From Ariolimax columbianus (taxonomy: Eukaryota > Mollusca > Gastropoda > Stylommatophora > Arionidae), in the NCBI GenBank assembly GCA_036924085.1, contig JAVGWX010000003.1:113567764-113631763 (forward strand): a stretch of 64,000 bases of DNA, read 5' to 3'. The notes under the pieces are model-generated. The model was given only the letters and a program-made list of their open reading frames with translations, did not search any database and was not told where the DNA came from. Both the position numbers and the translations under genes were made by a program. Shown in pieces: positions 21,264 through 30,744 of the stretch. Within the stretch, counting starts at the first letter, position 1, and every line of letters starts with the position of its first letter.

Positions 21264-21385
21264 AACCAGAGATCCATAGTGACAGTATTGTCAGTGATCT
21301 TGGCAATGATCAATTGACTGAAATGTTGCAGACAATGATGGGGGAAGCCAGTCAGATTAGGGTTGGAGCTTCATCCCAGCCATAG
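21264..21385 (+). CDS. RTKN: Rhotekin-like gene, terminal coding exon
   Basis: Acceptor ttcatcccctcag is followed by two bases that complete a Glu codon with exon 4, then 39 codons and TAG at 21383-21385. The peptide is acidic and polar (HSDSIVSDLGNDQLTEMLQ, then a Ser/Gln-rich end) with no domain. The intron before it is about 5.2 kb and carries a LINE stack with two nested insertions. The last part of the exon, from 21308, is tandemly duplicated into the presumed 3' UTR. No poly(A) signal was assigned; the 3' UTR may run into the SINE-F at 21.5 kb. Confidence 0.75.
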
Positions 21386-21515
21386 ACCAACTCAAAGCAA
21401 ATGTTCCATTTGATCAATTGACTGAAATGTTGCAGACAATGATGGGGGAAGCCAGTCAGATTAGGGTTGGAGCTTCGTCCTAGCCATAGACCAACTCAAA
21501 GCAAATGTTCCATTT
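21308..21515 (+). repeat. 104-bp tandem duplication spanning the 3' end of the terminal rhotekin-like exon
   Basis: Two adjacent 104-bp copies (21308-21411 and 21412-21515) differ at only about two positions. Copy 1 contains the last coding codons and the stop; copy 2 lies downstream of the stop, in the likely 3' UTR. In copy 2 one change turns a Gln-type codon position into an earlier TAG, consistent with lack of coding constraint. Confidence 0.9.
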
Positions 21516-21544
21516 TCTTCAAATGTTTTACAAATATTTGACTA

Positions 21545-21660
21545 CTTGTCTCCTCTTTGCTCCATAAGAAGATTAGTGCAACCACTGCAGCTGTCTTCCA
21601 CACTCCCCGTCAGGAAGCATGTATCAAAGGACTTATGTGCATTATTACGATAGGTGTATC
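21545..21660 (+). mobile_element. SINE-F, 5' part before an RL insertion
   Basis: Block tagtgcaaccactgcagctgt followed by caggaagcatgtatcaaagg and acttatgtgc. The RL copy at 21661-21993 interrupts it. Confidence 0.7.
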
Positions 21661-21993
21661 TTCTTCTTCTTTTTCTTCGTACGCTGTCAGACATCAACTT
21701 TAATATGTTTTAAGAAAGCAGCTGTCATCCTGAGGCTGTCGACACTGCCACAAAGCTTGTCTAGTGTTGCCACTGGTGATGGCCACATGTACTTTCTCTG
21801 GTCCTCGTATGTCGGGCAGTTTTGCAGCAGATGTTCAGTGGTCATTTTCCCTGTACCACAAGTGCATTCTTCAGTGCCACCTATCTTCAGTTTATTGAAT
21901 AGGTGGTACCTCAGTCTGTTGTGGCCTGTGCGGAGTCTGAAGACCACGACCTGCTCTCTCCTGTTCAACTGGTAATAGGCATCATTTTTTGTG
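21661..21993 (-). mobile_element. RL non-LTR retrotransposon copy, short 3' end
   Basis: Reverse-strand copy with the (GAA)n tail at 21661-21680 and cgtacgctgtc next to it. It encodes the C-terminal part: NRREQVVVFRLRTGHNRLRY, then CTCGTGKMTTEHLLQNCP with the complete C-x-C...H-x4-C knuckle. 5'-truncated at the AYYQLNRR codons. Flanked by a 15-bp duplication with one mismatch, tacgataggtgtatc (21646-21660) and tacgataggtgtgtc (21994-22008). It interrupts a SINE-F. Confidence 0.92.
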
Positions 21994-22014
21994 TACGATA
22001 GGTGTGTCTAAAGT

Positions 22015-22310
22015 AACTCATTTTACATTTCTCTCTTGGATCTGAGCACCTTGTGTGTTGCTAGCGCGCCAGGTGTAGCGATTTTATGCAATGCAAGCAT
22101 CTTCCAGAAAAGGAAATCAATGTTGAAGTTTTTCAAATGCATTTTTAAGGAGTCTGTAGCATTTCTTCTGTCCTCAGGAGGAGTGTCTGTTTGTTCAGAG
22201 CTGTTTGGAGAGGTGCTCATTGGGTATGAGAACAACATGCCCTGTCCATCTTATCTGGGCTATTTGCAGAAGTGTTTAGATGATCAATATATTTGACTTG
22301 TTAAGAATTT
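22015..22310 (-). mobile_element. LINE C-terminal fragment
   Basis: The - strand encodes IRWTGHVVLIPNEHLSKQL in one frame and TDSLKMHLKNFNIDFLFWK in another, a common LINE C-terminal arrangement ([RL]-R-W-x-G-H-V then D-x-L-K-x-x-L-K). Confidence 0.72.
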
Positions 22311-22617
22311 CAGAGTTCAGTACTTTGTGTTGCCATCTGATCTTGAGCAGTTGTTAGCAAACAAGAGATCTAAGATGGTGGCTTCATTCACCTTGGTGTA
22401 GGCATTCAGGCAACTCGTATTACCACCAAAGAAACATCAGGAGATTAAATTAACTCAGTTTGAGTGGATTCCAACAACAAGGAGAAATTTTAATTGATCA
22501 ACCTTAGAATGTTGCCCTTGGCCATATACAAAATTCTCACCTTTGAGACAAGGATGTCCTCTCGTTCATTGCCATGAACCCCATAATGACCAGGCCAGTG
22601 CTTCTAATCTGTCTTAC

Positions 22618-22920
22618 TCTGGTCTCTGTGGTAAAGTGGTCAAGCTGTTTTCTTCATATTCAGACGGTTGTGGTTTGAATTCGAACTGCAGCAGTTGGTT
22701 CATAGTGGCAATTTTTTTAGATCTCTGGGTTCATCGCTAGAGCTACGGACTTCATGCTGTGTGCGATGCTCTCGGCAGGTGACATACCATTTTGCGGAGA
22801 GAGACTGAACCATATGGGAAAACCCACAGCAATGAAACCAACCCTCACCTTTAGTCTTTGACCTACCCTGGTGCCACATGGCTGGGACATGAACTGCACC
22901 TACCAAGCAGATTATACGAA
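22618..22920 (+). mobile_element. SINE-C (tRNA-like head)
   Basis: A-box-like tgtggtaaagtggtcaag (22627-22644) and a B-box-like ggtttgaattcgaac (22671-22685). The body block gatctctgggttcatcgc is shared with reverse copies at 27205-27455 and 46765-46980. Confidence 0.8.
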
Positions 22921-23399
22921 TTAGCCAATGAGGGTTGTGTACCTGTAGTGGCAGTTGCTGCAGTGTTTAGATTTTCATGCTGAGTTTGCTCGTCCCATAA
23001 ACAATAGGATCACTATACTATACTAAGTTTATCAGCAGTGTTGACTAAGTAGAGTTGTAAATGTGACTGGCAACCCATTATGCAAATCAAAGTACTACAT
23101 AAATAGCAGCAGCCCATAAATACAGGTCTCCTGCAAGGAGCCCAATGGTAGTGGTAATTATATGCTTCAGACGGAGTGAAAAAGATAAGATGTTGATGAT
23201 AGTAGTGATTATGATGATGACTCAGTGACATATATCATGAAAATGTTGTATTACCTAAGAACAGTACCAGTCGTGTATCAATATTAAAAGGTCTTTAGCA
23301 TGTTCTAGATGTGTTATATCGCAAGAAAAAGATAGCTGTAAACTAAGATAAATCAAAAATCTGTATTCATTATAAAGCAAATCATATGACAGAAATTAG

Positions 23400-23638
23400 G
23401 GTCCATCTGCTGCTCAGCCAGACATCTTAGTCTCTGCTCCAATATCCTAGAGCAAGTTATTTTGCCGGGGACACTAAGAAGGGGTGTGCCACTTTGGTCT
23501 TTGCGGCACTGGAAATATCTACCTTTACAGATCGATACGTCAGTGCTGTTACATAAAACTATGTTTCACCTTTACTGTTTCAGTCACAATTTGTATTCAA
23601 TTTACTGTTGTCCCTCACATATTCAATTTACGTCTATC

Positions 23639-23643
<5 letters not shown>
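23400..23643. other. Unassigned sequence
   Basis: No motif recognised; leads into the AT microsatellite. Confidence 0.4.
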
Positions 23644-23687
<44 letters not shown>

Positions 23688-23690
23688 TAT
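23644..23690. repeat. (AT)n microsatellite
   Basis: About 47 bp of at dinucleotides with one ac interruption near 23681. Confidence 0.97.
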
Positions 23691-23984
23691 GGTTTTATTA
23701 TTTTCAGGGAGTTAACATATACATCAAGTTTTTTTCGCAATATAACTGTTGCTACTTTGGTTAATTGAACAAAAAATGTAAAATATTTGTTATTTTGTGT
23801 CAAACATGTAGAGCATTTAGTAAAGATTAACAAGCCTTGTCAAGTGTAAATGCTCTTTATTTTCACGTTGGCAGCTTGTCTATAACAGAGAACAAATCTA
23901 GATTTGATTGAAGTTGCAAATTCATGTTCAGTATTCCTACCTGTCAGTATTTGTTCATTTAATTTTGTTGTTACGCTCCATGCA

Positions 23985-24420
23985 AAGCCAATACTACAGC
24001 TCCCAGCTTACAGGAAGCATGTATTGAAGCACTTATAGTGGCAGTTTCAATGGCAGTGGTTTTACATAATGATATTGTTGGCCTGACTCACAACCTTCTT
24101 TGGTCACCTTTTCATGACTTGTTTGGAGGTTGTTGTTTGTTGCTAATTTCACTCGTACTTGAGTGCCACTCATGATGACTTTCTTTAAGTAGGGGTTACA
24201 TAGGCTCTCATCCCCTCCTGAGGTGTACTTGAGAAGGTGGACCAGGGTCCTCCTGGCTGTAGTGCAATGCAAGGCATCACGGTGGCGATCACCACTTCAT
24301 TGGCAAGTTGACTGCCATGAAACAGCCTGTTTCCAGGGAAAACTGCTTGAAAGTGAGGTGAGTGTCTTAATCAGTATGTTTCTTCTGACCCTGACTAACA
24401 TAGTCTGATCAGTATGTTTT
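23985..24420 (-). mobile_element. SINE-F fragment followed by SINE-G-like copy
   Basis: tacaggaagcatgtattgaa and atagtggcagtttcaatggc belong to SINE-F (about 23985-24085). Then gaaggtggaccagggtcctc, tcatggcagtcaactt complement and tgtttcttctgaccctgac follow, the reverse SINE-G order seen at 52885-53215. Confidence 0.6.
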
Positions 24421-24474
24421 GTCTGATAAGCATTGAATTTATACAAACTCTGTACTACCAGTGTAAGGCCTGGT

Positions 24475-24860
24475 CCTTATCCAAGTCCAAAGACAGGAAA
24501 GTAGTGAAATATGGAAATAAATGTATAAGAACGGTCATAGGTGTCACCAGAAGAGACAATGAAAAATAATAACATTCAAAATATGGTGGAAATGATCTCT
24601 TGTGCTGAATACATTTCTAGACAGTAAATAAGATGGTCTGATCATCTCATGTGAATGTGATCTGATCGACTCTTACTGCACGCTTTATAACATAATAAGT
24701 TCTGGCTCATAGTACGAGGGAGGCCATGCAGAAGATGGATGGATGACAGAGTAATCATTCAATGACACAGGATTACAACGACTGAAGCAACACACTTAGA
24801 CCAAGAAAGATGACTTAAGCTCCCCATGACTCTTGCTCATTGGCACAAGTGGATGGACAA
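24475..24860 (+). mobile_element. LINE C-terminal fragment
   Basis: Contains a broken R-V-x-G-V-T-R-R-D-N block, an A-E-Y-I-S-R block and STRGRPCRRWMDDRVI, then T-T-E-A-T-H-L-D-Q-E-R. The same C-terminus occurs in the fragments at 6690-7440 (-) and 37255-37480 (+). Confidence 0.72.
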
Positions 24861-25121
24861 CTGATTCCTATCTGTAGGTGAAGGTAACTAACTCAAGAGA
24901 CCTGAGGTTAATGAATTAAATAATTTAGTAAAACTATTGCAAGAAAGCGTTTTATTTTACTTGGCAAATATGTGTTCCTAGTGATTAGAAAAATGCTTGT
25001 CAGTCAGGTCATTATGCCACGATTTACCAGTTGGGAAAAGAAATTAGAAAGAAGAAACTGATGATTAATAAAAAAAACTTTGCAAATCAATCGCAAGAGC
25101 AAGTTTTGTGTTTTTTATATT

Positions 25122-25325
25122 AAATTATATTATGTATTTGAAGCGCAGAATTCTTGTGGTCTTACTAACAGGGAAAGGAAACTTGAGAAATTGTATTATG
25201 TGTTTGAAGTGCTGAATCCTTGTAGTTTTACAAGTACGGAAAGGAAACTTGTGAAATTATATTATGTGTTTGAAGTGCCTAATCCTTGTGGTCTTACCAG
25301 CAGGGAAAAGACACTTGAGAAATTC
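25122..25325 (+). repeat. 66-bp tandem repeat, three units
   Basis: Three imperfect units with tattatgtgtttgaagtgc at the core. The unit is 22 codons, so an open frame runs through; a coding role is not supported. Confidence 0.85.
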
Positions 25326-25384
25326 TAGATTTCTTGACATGTCATCTTTTCATTTCATACAAAGTCTAGTGTAGTCACTGCAGC

Positions 25385-25620
25385 TGTGAAAGGTATAGCA
25401 AGTGACCGCTGTGGTTAAGAGGTAAGGCACTCATCTCTCAATGCGTTGAATGAAAATGGTGGGTGATTGAGTTATGCAGATTTCAAGTGACCCCTCACCT
25501 CAAGGGAGGTGGGACCAGAGTGCCTGTATCCTGAGTTACCTCCAGTTGTCTTGAAACTGGTCCAAGGCAGCTCAGAGAGCGAGGTTGATGACCAGTGCAG
25601 TTACTTCATCCCTATAATCT
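25385..25620 (+). mobile_element. SINE-E copy with tRNA-like head
   Basis: A-box-like gctgtggttaagaggtaagg and a weak B-box-like stretch near 25460. The body has cacctcaagggaggtggg. Related, reversed, to part of 16395-16745. Confidence 0.6.
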
Positions 25621-25689
25621 AAATATAGCACAAGTTACATTATCAAGACAAAATCGCCTGATGTCGCCATCATCGCTTGCGACATACAA

Positions 25690-25970
25690 TTAACTAGTGC
25701 AACCACCACAGCTGCCAAAAGTATAGTGCAACCACTACAGCTGTCAAAAGTATAGTGCAACCACTACAGCTGTCAAAAGTATAGTACAACCACTACAGCT
25801 GTCAAAAGTATAGTACAACCACTACAGCTGTCAAAAGTATAGTGCAACCACTACAGCTGTCAAAAGTATAGTACAACCACTACAGCTGTCAAAAGTATAG
25901 TACAACCACTACAGCTGTCAAAAGTATAGTACAACCACTACAGCTGTCAAAAGTATAGTATAGCCACCAC
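25690..25970 (+). repeat. 29-bp minisatellite grown from SINE-F
   Basis: About nine units containing caaccactacagctgtcaaa. The same motif occurs once in SINE-F copies (e.g. 21573-21593), and SINE-F 3' sequence follows (25975-26075). Confidence 0.93.
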
Positions 25971-26384
25971 AGCTTTCTCCATACAGGAAGCAAGAGCCAA
26001 AGTACCTATGTGAACTCTTGCCATGGTGGTGTCTGTGTCAGTTAGTTTTACATGAGAATATTGCTAGCCCCATACAAAAACCAGGACTAGTGACACATAA
26101 ATAATTGTAAAAAATTACTGTTGGAGCAAGTTTTTTTTTAATTTTTTTTTTTACAAATATGTTCCATAAAAAAAAATGTACCTAGTAAAGTTGTATATTC
26201 AACATAAAACACTGGCATAAGTGACATCAAATTGTCATAATGAAAACAAACACTGTCACAATGAAGACAGAAGTATTACAAATTATAAATTAAAAAGGAA
26301 AACTATTATCATCTTAGCAAAAGTGAACTTGTAATATGTTTATTTCATTTATTTATTTTGATTTTGTTTTTAATTAAGTGAATT

Positions 26385-26609
26385 ATGCCCTCAATGATTC
26401 AGGTAATCTCAAATGGCAATCCAAATGTCATAATTAAAGAAACAGTACACTTTGAATTTCAATCTGATGAACTAGTAAAACTGGGTTATAACTGTTTAAT
26501 GAAAAATGTTGATTCTCCACAGCACAAGGTCAACAAGTTCAATTGTAATTGTAAAAAATATGAAATGGTGATGCCTGTAATGATGAGGTTGATATTACTG
26601 CTCAAGTAA
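26385..26609 (+). other. Unassigned open stretch of 74 codons
   Basis: An ATG-started frame with ordinary composition (e.g. IIKETVHFEFQSDELVKL) after an AT-rich run. No splice sites or family match. It may be an old LINE piece or chance; listed only for completeness. Confidence 0.2.
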
Positions 26610-26614
26610 AACAA

Positions 26615-26770
26615 TTATCTTGTCTTGTCTCCACTTTGCTCCTTATAAAGCATAGGGACACAACTGCAGTGTCAAAGCACTTTGTATGTTCTTGTAGTGG
26701 TGGGATCTGTAGCAATTGATGTTACATGACGAGGTTGCTTGCCTCATGCACAGCAGTCTTTAGCCATTTT
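26615..26770 (+). mobile_element. SINE-F copy
   Basis: Follows the family order: cttgtctccactttgctcc, cacaactgcagtgtcaaagc, gtagtggtgggatctgtagc, ttacatgacgaggttgcttg. Confidence 0.7.
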
Positions 26771-27204
26771 ATATAACATACCTGGGATGTTACTACCCAG
26801 GATTCATACAGGTGAAGGAAATCAAAATCATTTGAGTATACTCTTGGTTATTACTCAGCAACTAACGACAGAAAGTAATTTAATCACTCCAGTATTCTGT
26901 GTATCACATAAAAGTTAGGGAGGTGTATTCTGAATGAGCGAATATTTGATAGCAGTAACTACTGTCTCACCGCCAGAGCGTGCTGTTGAGTCAGGGACTT
27001 TGAGAATTGTTTGCACAACAGATGATCAATATCTTCGTTGGTTCGTGGGCACTGCTGATCGCCTCTCCTCTGAAAGTCCCAGTCATGCCCTTCCTGGAAG
27101 GTTGAGACAGGTGACCAGGGAAGGTTGTGATGGGGCTGGCAACCTCACTTGCGCAAAAAACCGTAAAACCACACTACAAACAAATGAACCCCGAATTCCT
27201 TATA

Positions 27205-27455
27205 AAGGTTAAAGGGCGAGAGCTTGACTTCATCGCCTTGGGTTTCCCCATATGGCTCGGTCTCAGCAGAAAGGTATCCTATCTGCCAAGATCATCGCAC
27301 AAAGCACGAACTCCGTAGCTCCAGCGATGAAACCAGGGATCTCCTGAAAAATTGACATCATGAACCGACAGTCAAAGCTCGAATTCGAACCCTGGCCGTC
27401 TGAACACGAGGCAAATGACTTGACCACTTCGCCACAGAGACCCCCAAATAAGCGG
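27205..27455 (-). mobile_element. SINE-C copy
   Basis: On the - strand: ctgtggcgaagtggtcaagt (A-box-like), then gggttcgaattcgagc (B-box-like), and the body gatccctggtttcatcgctg. Confidence 0.85.
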
Positions 27456-27459
27456 AACA

Positions 27460-28240
27460 GGATAAATCTAAATGTAATGTTGGGCCTATACTCCACCAAC
27501 TGGAACGATGGGTTTATTATTGCTTATTATTATCTAGAACGTTCTTACAAACCCTGTAATACTTTCAGGTTCAGTGGAGTGTCCAAAACTAAGTGTTGGA
27601 AAGCCTTCTACTCTAAAGGGGTTTAATTTGAGTATATAAAAGATAACAAATAAAAGAACAAAAGTATCAAACCAAAAAATAATCTTTCATATAGGAGTAC
27701 ATTTTGTTCTGAAACCAACATAAATGACTACATAGAAATGGAAAAATCACAGCACTGATGCAGAATATGATAATAGGTCATAAAGAAAACATTTATAAAT
27801 TTAAAGCCTGAGGCAATTTTGTCTATGGGCAAGAAATTCTCCTTCCTACATCTGTTATATTGATTTGATATGGTTTTATTTAATTGACGGTTATTTGATT
27901 GAGCTGAAAGGTTTTCATTTGATTGGCAGCTATTTTACGCCTGCTTTGATACCATGGAGTAAAGAAGAGACCTACTGCAGCCTTTCAAGTGTGTAAAAGA
28001 TGACTTAAATGTTTGTTCATAGGGTTAGCAATCTCATCACGTAAAACAAATACTATAGCCCAAGTTGTAAAGATCCAGTTGTAGTAGAGGCATTATGCTT
28101 TGGAGGGAGCAAAACAGGAGCAGTAAGAAAAAGACAGCTATTATGAGCTCATATCATCATGTGAGGGAGGGATCCTGGCGGCCAGTCAGAACGTAGTCTT
28201 CTGCACATATAAAATGAGCATTCAATTATTTATGTCCTTA
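27460..28240. other. Mostly unassigned, with a weak SINE-F piece
   Basis: The segment 27950-28060 has a SINE-F-like order (gcagcctttcaagtgtgt ... gttagcaatctcatcacg). The rest shows nothing recognisable. Confidence 0.4.
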
Positions 28241-28244
28241 AACG

Positions 28245-28505
28245 GGATCAAAGATGCAGCACGTTTCCAGGGCTGACAACAACTAGCGACTCATAGCTGT
28301 CTGCTTTTATTAGGGTCAGTGAGCGAGAAACGTGTTGCATTAGTGTAGTCTAGCCAAGAGGATAGGGATGCAGTGGGAAGGCAAATCCGTTACACACAAA
28401 TGTCTGCTGAAATCGGATGTGTCAGGCTGATAGGTGCAGGATTCGCAGTCTTGCTGTAAAGTACGACATAGAGGCCTTTTCATGATGAATGTTGAAGAAG
28501 AAGTA
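28245..28505 (+). mobile_element. Diverged SINE-A copy with GAA end
   Basis: Order as in SINE-A: gggatcaaagatgcagc, gactcatagctgtctgc, ctgctgaaatcggatgtgtc, taggtgcaggattcgcag, ending gttgaagaagaag. Confidence 0.78.
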
Positions 28506-28807
28506 TATCTTTAAAGCAAAAGAGAGAAAAAATGGCCAACAGAAATTCAGACACAAGGGACAGAGAAAAAAGTAATCAATGAACTTAAACTCACAAGTGG
28601 TGAGAAAGAAATTTGTTATGGAAATCTTGAAACACTGAGGCAGGTACTGCTTATAACCAGCATAAAATCTAAAAAATTAACAAAATTATTGCCAGCAAAC
28701 TTGAAAGAAAAGATACAAAAGAATACAATCAAGATTTTTTATAAATTTGATGTGAATTTGAATAATAATAGTTTCCCATCGCAAGCAAAGATGGCAACAG
28801 CATCAGG

Positions 28808-28840
28808 CTAGTGCTGTGAGGTGTAGAGACCAATCCTGGC
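28808..28840 (+). other. Decayed 2A-like motif of a possible LINE ORF
   Basis: Reads L-V-L-stop-G-V-E-T-N-P-G, close to the 2A 'stop-carry on' signature (G-D-V-E-T-N-P-G-P), with a missing Asp codon, a stop, and T for the final P. Such 2A-like motifs are known at the start of some invertebrate non-LTR retrotransposon ORFs. No intact ORF follows. Confidence 0.4.
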
Positions 28841-28844
28841 ACGA

Positions 28845-29485
28845 CAGACTTTCAAGTACTTGTGGCACTCATGTGAGGAGGCAGCTGTGGAAGCATCTGT
28901 TCTTTCAAGCAACACACTTTCTCTGAGCCTCGACGATGGAGTTATGCTTTGTGATATGAACACCTTGTGTGATGCAATTAGTGGAATGGTTCTGTGCAAA
29001 CAACTACCAAGATGGAGGTACTTTTTGTGTACTTCACAAAAACGGAAGAAAAATACTTTTTTGGTTTGTCATTTGTTATGTACTGCATATGATTCAACCT
29101 TTAAATGGAGATTCTGAACACATGCTATTGGTGTGTAGGATGGCTGGACGCGTGTTATTAACAGTTTTTGTGTATTTCATCATCTAGAGGCAAGTCAGAT
29201 TAATGTGTTTCATAATTATTTTCCTGTGACATTTAATATCAACATAGGGATTGTGTGGATTTGATGGTTGTCTACTGTAACACTGTATACCTTGTTTGTG
29301 ATACTTGTGTAATCCTTATATCGTATGTGAATTGGAATACTACCAAAAAGAAAGTGCAATTATATCAAATAAAATGATAGACTTCATACTTGATGGAGAG
29401 TTCTAGCTGAAAATATATAAGACAAAATTTACTGAAAATGAATGAGAAACTACAAGATTTCGTTGTGATGTTACCATAAAGATCT
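28845..29485. other. Unassigned stretch following the 2A-like motif
   Basis: Several medium frames on both strands near 28860-29180, none with a family match or splice support. It could be the eroded body of the element carrying the 2A-like motif. Confidence 0.3.
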
Positions 29486-29489
29486 AGAA

Positions 29490-30230
29490 TAGATCAGAAC
29501 TTAAAAATTCAGGTAAAAACAATAGGAGCAGAGAAAACATAAATAAATGAAAAAGGTTCCACACCTACTAAAATCAAAGGTAATGAAGCTGCAGATGACT
29601 AGAAAAGTGAGGAGGCACTTTCCCACAAACTTGTAAAAAGTAACCCATAGCATTACTGCTGTAGGGGTGTGAGGTGTTAGCAATCTCACATTTCAAAGGC
29701 TCGGCTATATGAGGGCGGTAGCCATCTCCTCTCCCTCGCCGCTTTTACTTCCCAGACTGAACCGGTACCCATTTAAGGCTGGGTCGACCCGGCAGCCATT
29801 GCGGTCTGAAAAAACATTTCCGCCTCAACTGGGGAATGAATGCAGGCCCACTCAGATGCGAAGCTAGCGCGCTAACCACTGTGCTACGCTGCTCCCTCAG
29901 ACTTGAGCCTCACATATAATGAAGTCAAGACCATAATTAAGGCCAACTTCAGGGGAAAACACCTGCACTTCTGAAAAGAAGATTACTATGATTTAGCTAG
30001 AGAAGAGCAAGTTGTTATCTTCAGACTGGGAACTTGGCATAATAGACTCAAGGGTCATCTATCTTCAGACTGGGAACTTGGCATAATAGACTCAAGGACC
30101 ATCTTTTCAACAAAATAGGGCAGATGACAGGTGTCCATATGGGGAGCATTCCATGTTTGTGGAACACATCCTACAAAACTGCACACACACACAGAAAGAG
30201 AGAGAACAATACTGACCTCACAAGAGAGAT
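29490..30230 (+). mobile_element. Second RNase H-bearing LINE family, + copy split by SINE-D
   Basis: The segment at 29560-29640 reads as a broken T-K-I-K-G-N-E-A-A-D RNase H motif. After a SINE-D insertion (29690-29900) it resumes with LTYNEVKTIIKANF, then AREEQVVIFRLGTWHNRLKG and a truncated EHILQNC-type knuckle. Frameshifts are frequent. A 44-bp tandem duplication (30017-30060, 30061-30104) interrupts the WHNRLK region. Confidence 0.75.
29690..29900 (-). mobile_element. SINE-D copy (tRNA-like head) inside a LINE
   Basis: On the - strand it begins gggagcagcgtagc and has an A-box-like agcacagtggttagcgcgc. The SINE-D body block 'gggtcgacccggc...taaatgggtacc' lies near 29760-29785. It interrupts an RNase H LINE, which resumes at about 29900. 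Confidence 0.72.
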
Positions 30231-30235
30231 ATTCT

Positions 30236-30740
30236 TCTTCTTCGTTCATCCTCAGATCAAGGTTCCGGTTTCTCTTACAAAGGACACTGTTGTTTGTAAG
30301 ACTGTTTCATCTCCATACAGCTTCTGTCTCATATCTGTCTCACGATGCCAGCATTGTTCTCTCTTTTCCTACGTAAGAATGCAGCTTTGTAGGATGTGTT
30401 CCACGGTCATGATATGCTCCCCACATGGGCACCTGTCATCTGTCCCAATCCTCATTTTGTTGTAAAGATGACTCTTGAGTCTGTTACGCCCAGCTCTCAG
30501 TCTGAAGATGATGACCTGCTCTTCTCTAGTTAAGTTACAGCAGCGGTCCCCTTTTCGGAAGTCGGGGCGCCGATCAGCCCACCCTACTATGAAGTTGGCT
30601 TTAACCATGGTCTTTGCCTCATTATATGTGACACTGAGGTTTGCATGTGGAGACGTTCCCCTCCCCCCCCCCCCAAACTCTCATCTAGCTTGTCTGCAGC
30701 CCCATTGCTTTCAATATTGCACTAGAGCAAAGTAGACCCG
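30236..30740 (-). mobile_element. Second RNase H-bearing LINE family, - copy
   Basis: Starts with a TTC run at 30236-30247, which is a GAA tail on its own strand. It encodes TREEQVIIFRLRAGRNRLKS, then CPCGEHIMTVEHILQSC (complete C-x-C...H-x4-C knuckle). Upstream is LSVTYNEAKTMVKANF, and near 30700 an eroded N-G-A-A-D-K-L RNase H end. A C-run (30661-30674) breaks it. It lies tail-to-tail with the + copy at 29490-30230. Confidence 0.8.
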
Positions 30741-30744
30741 CATT

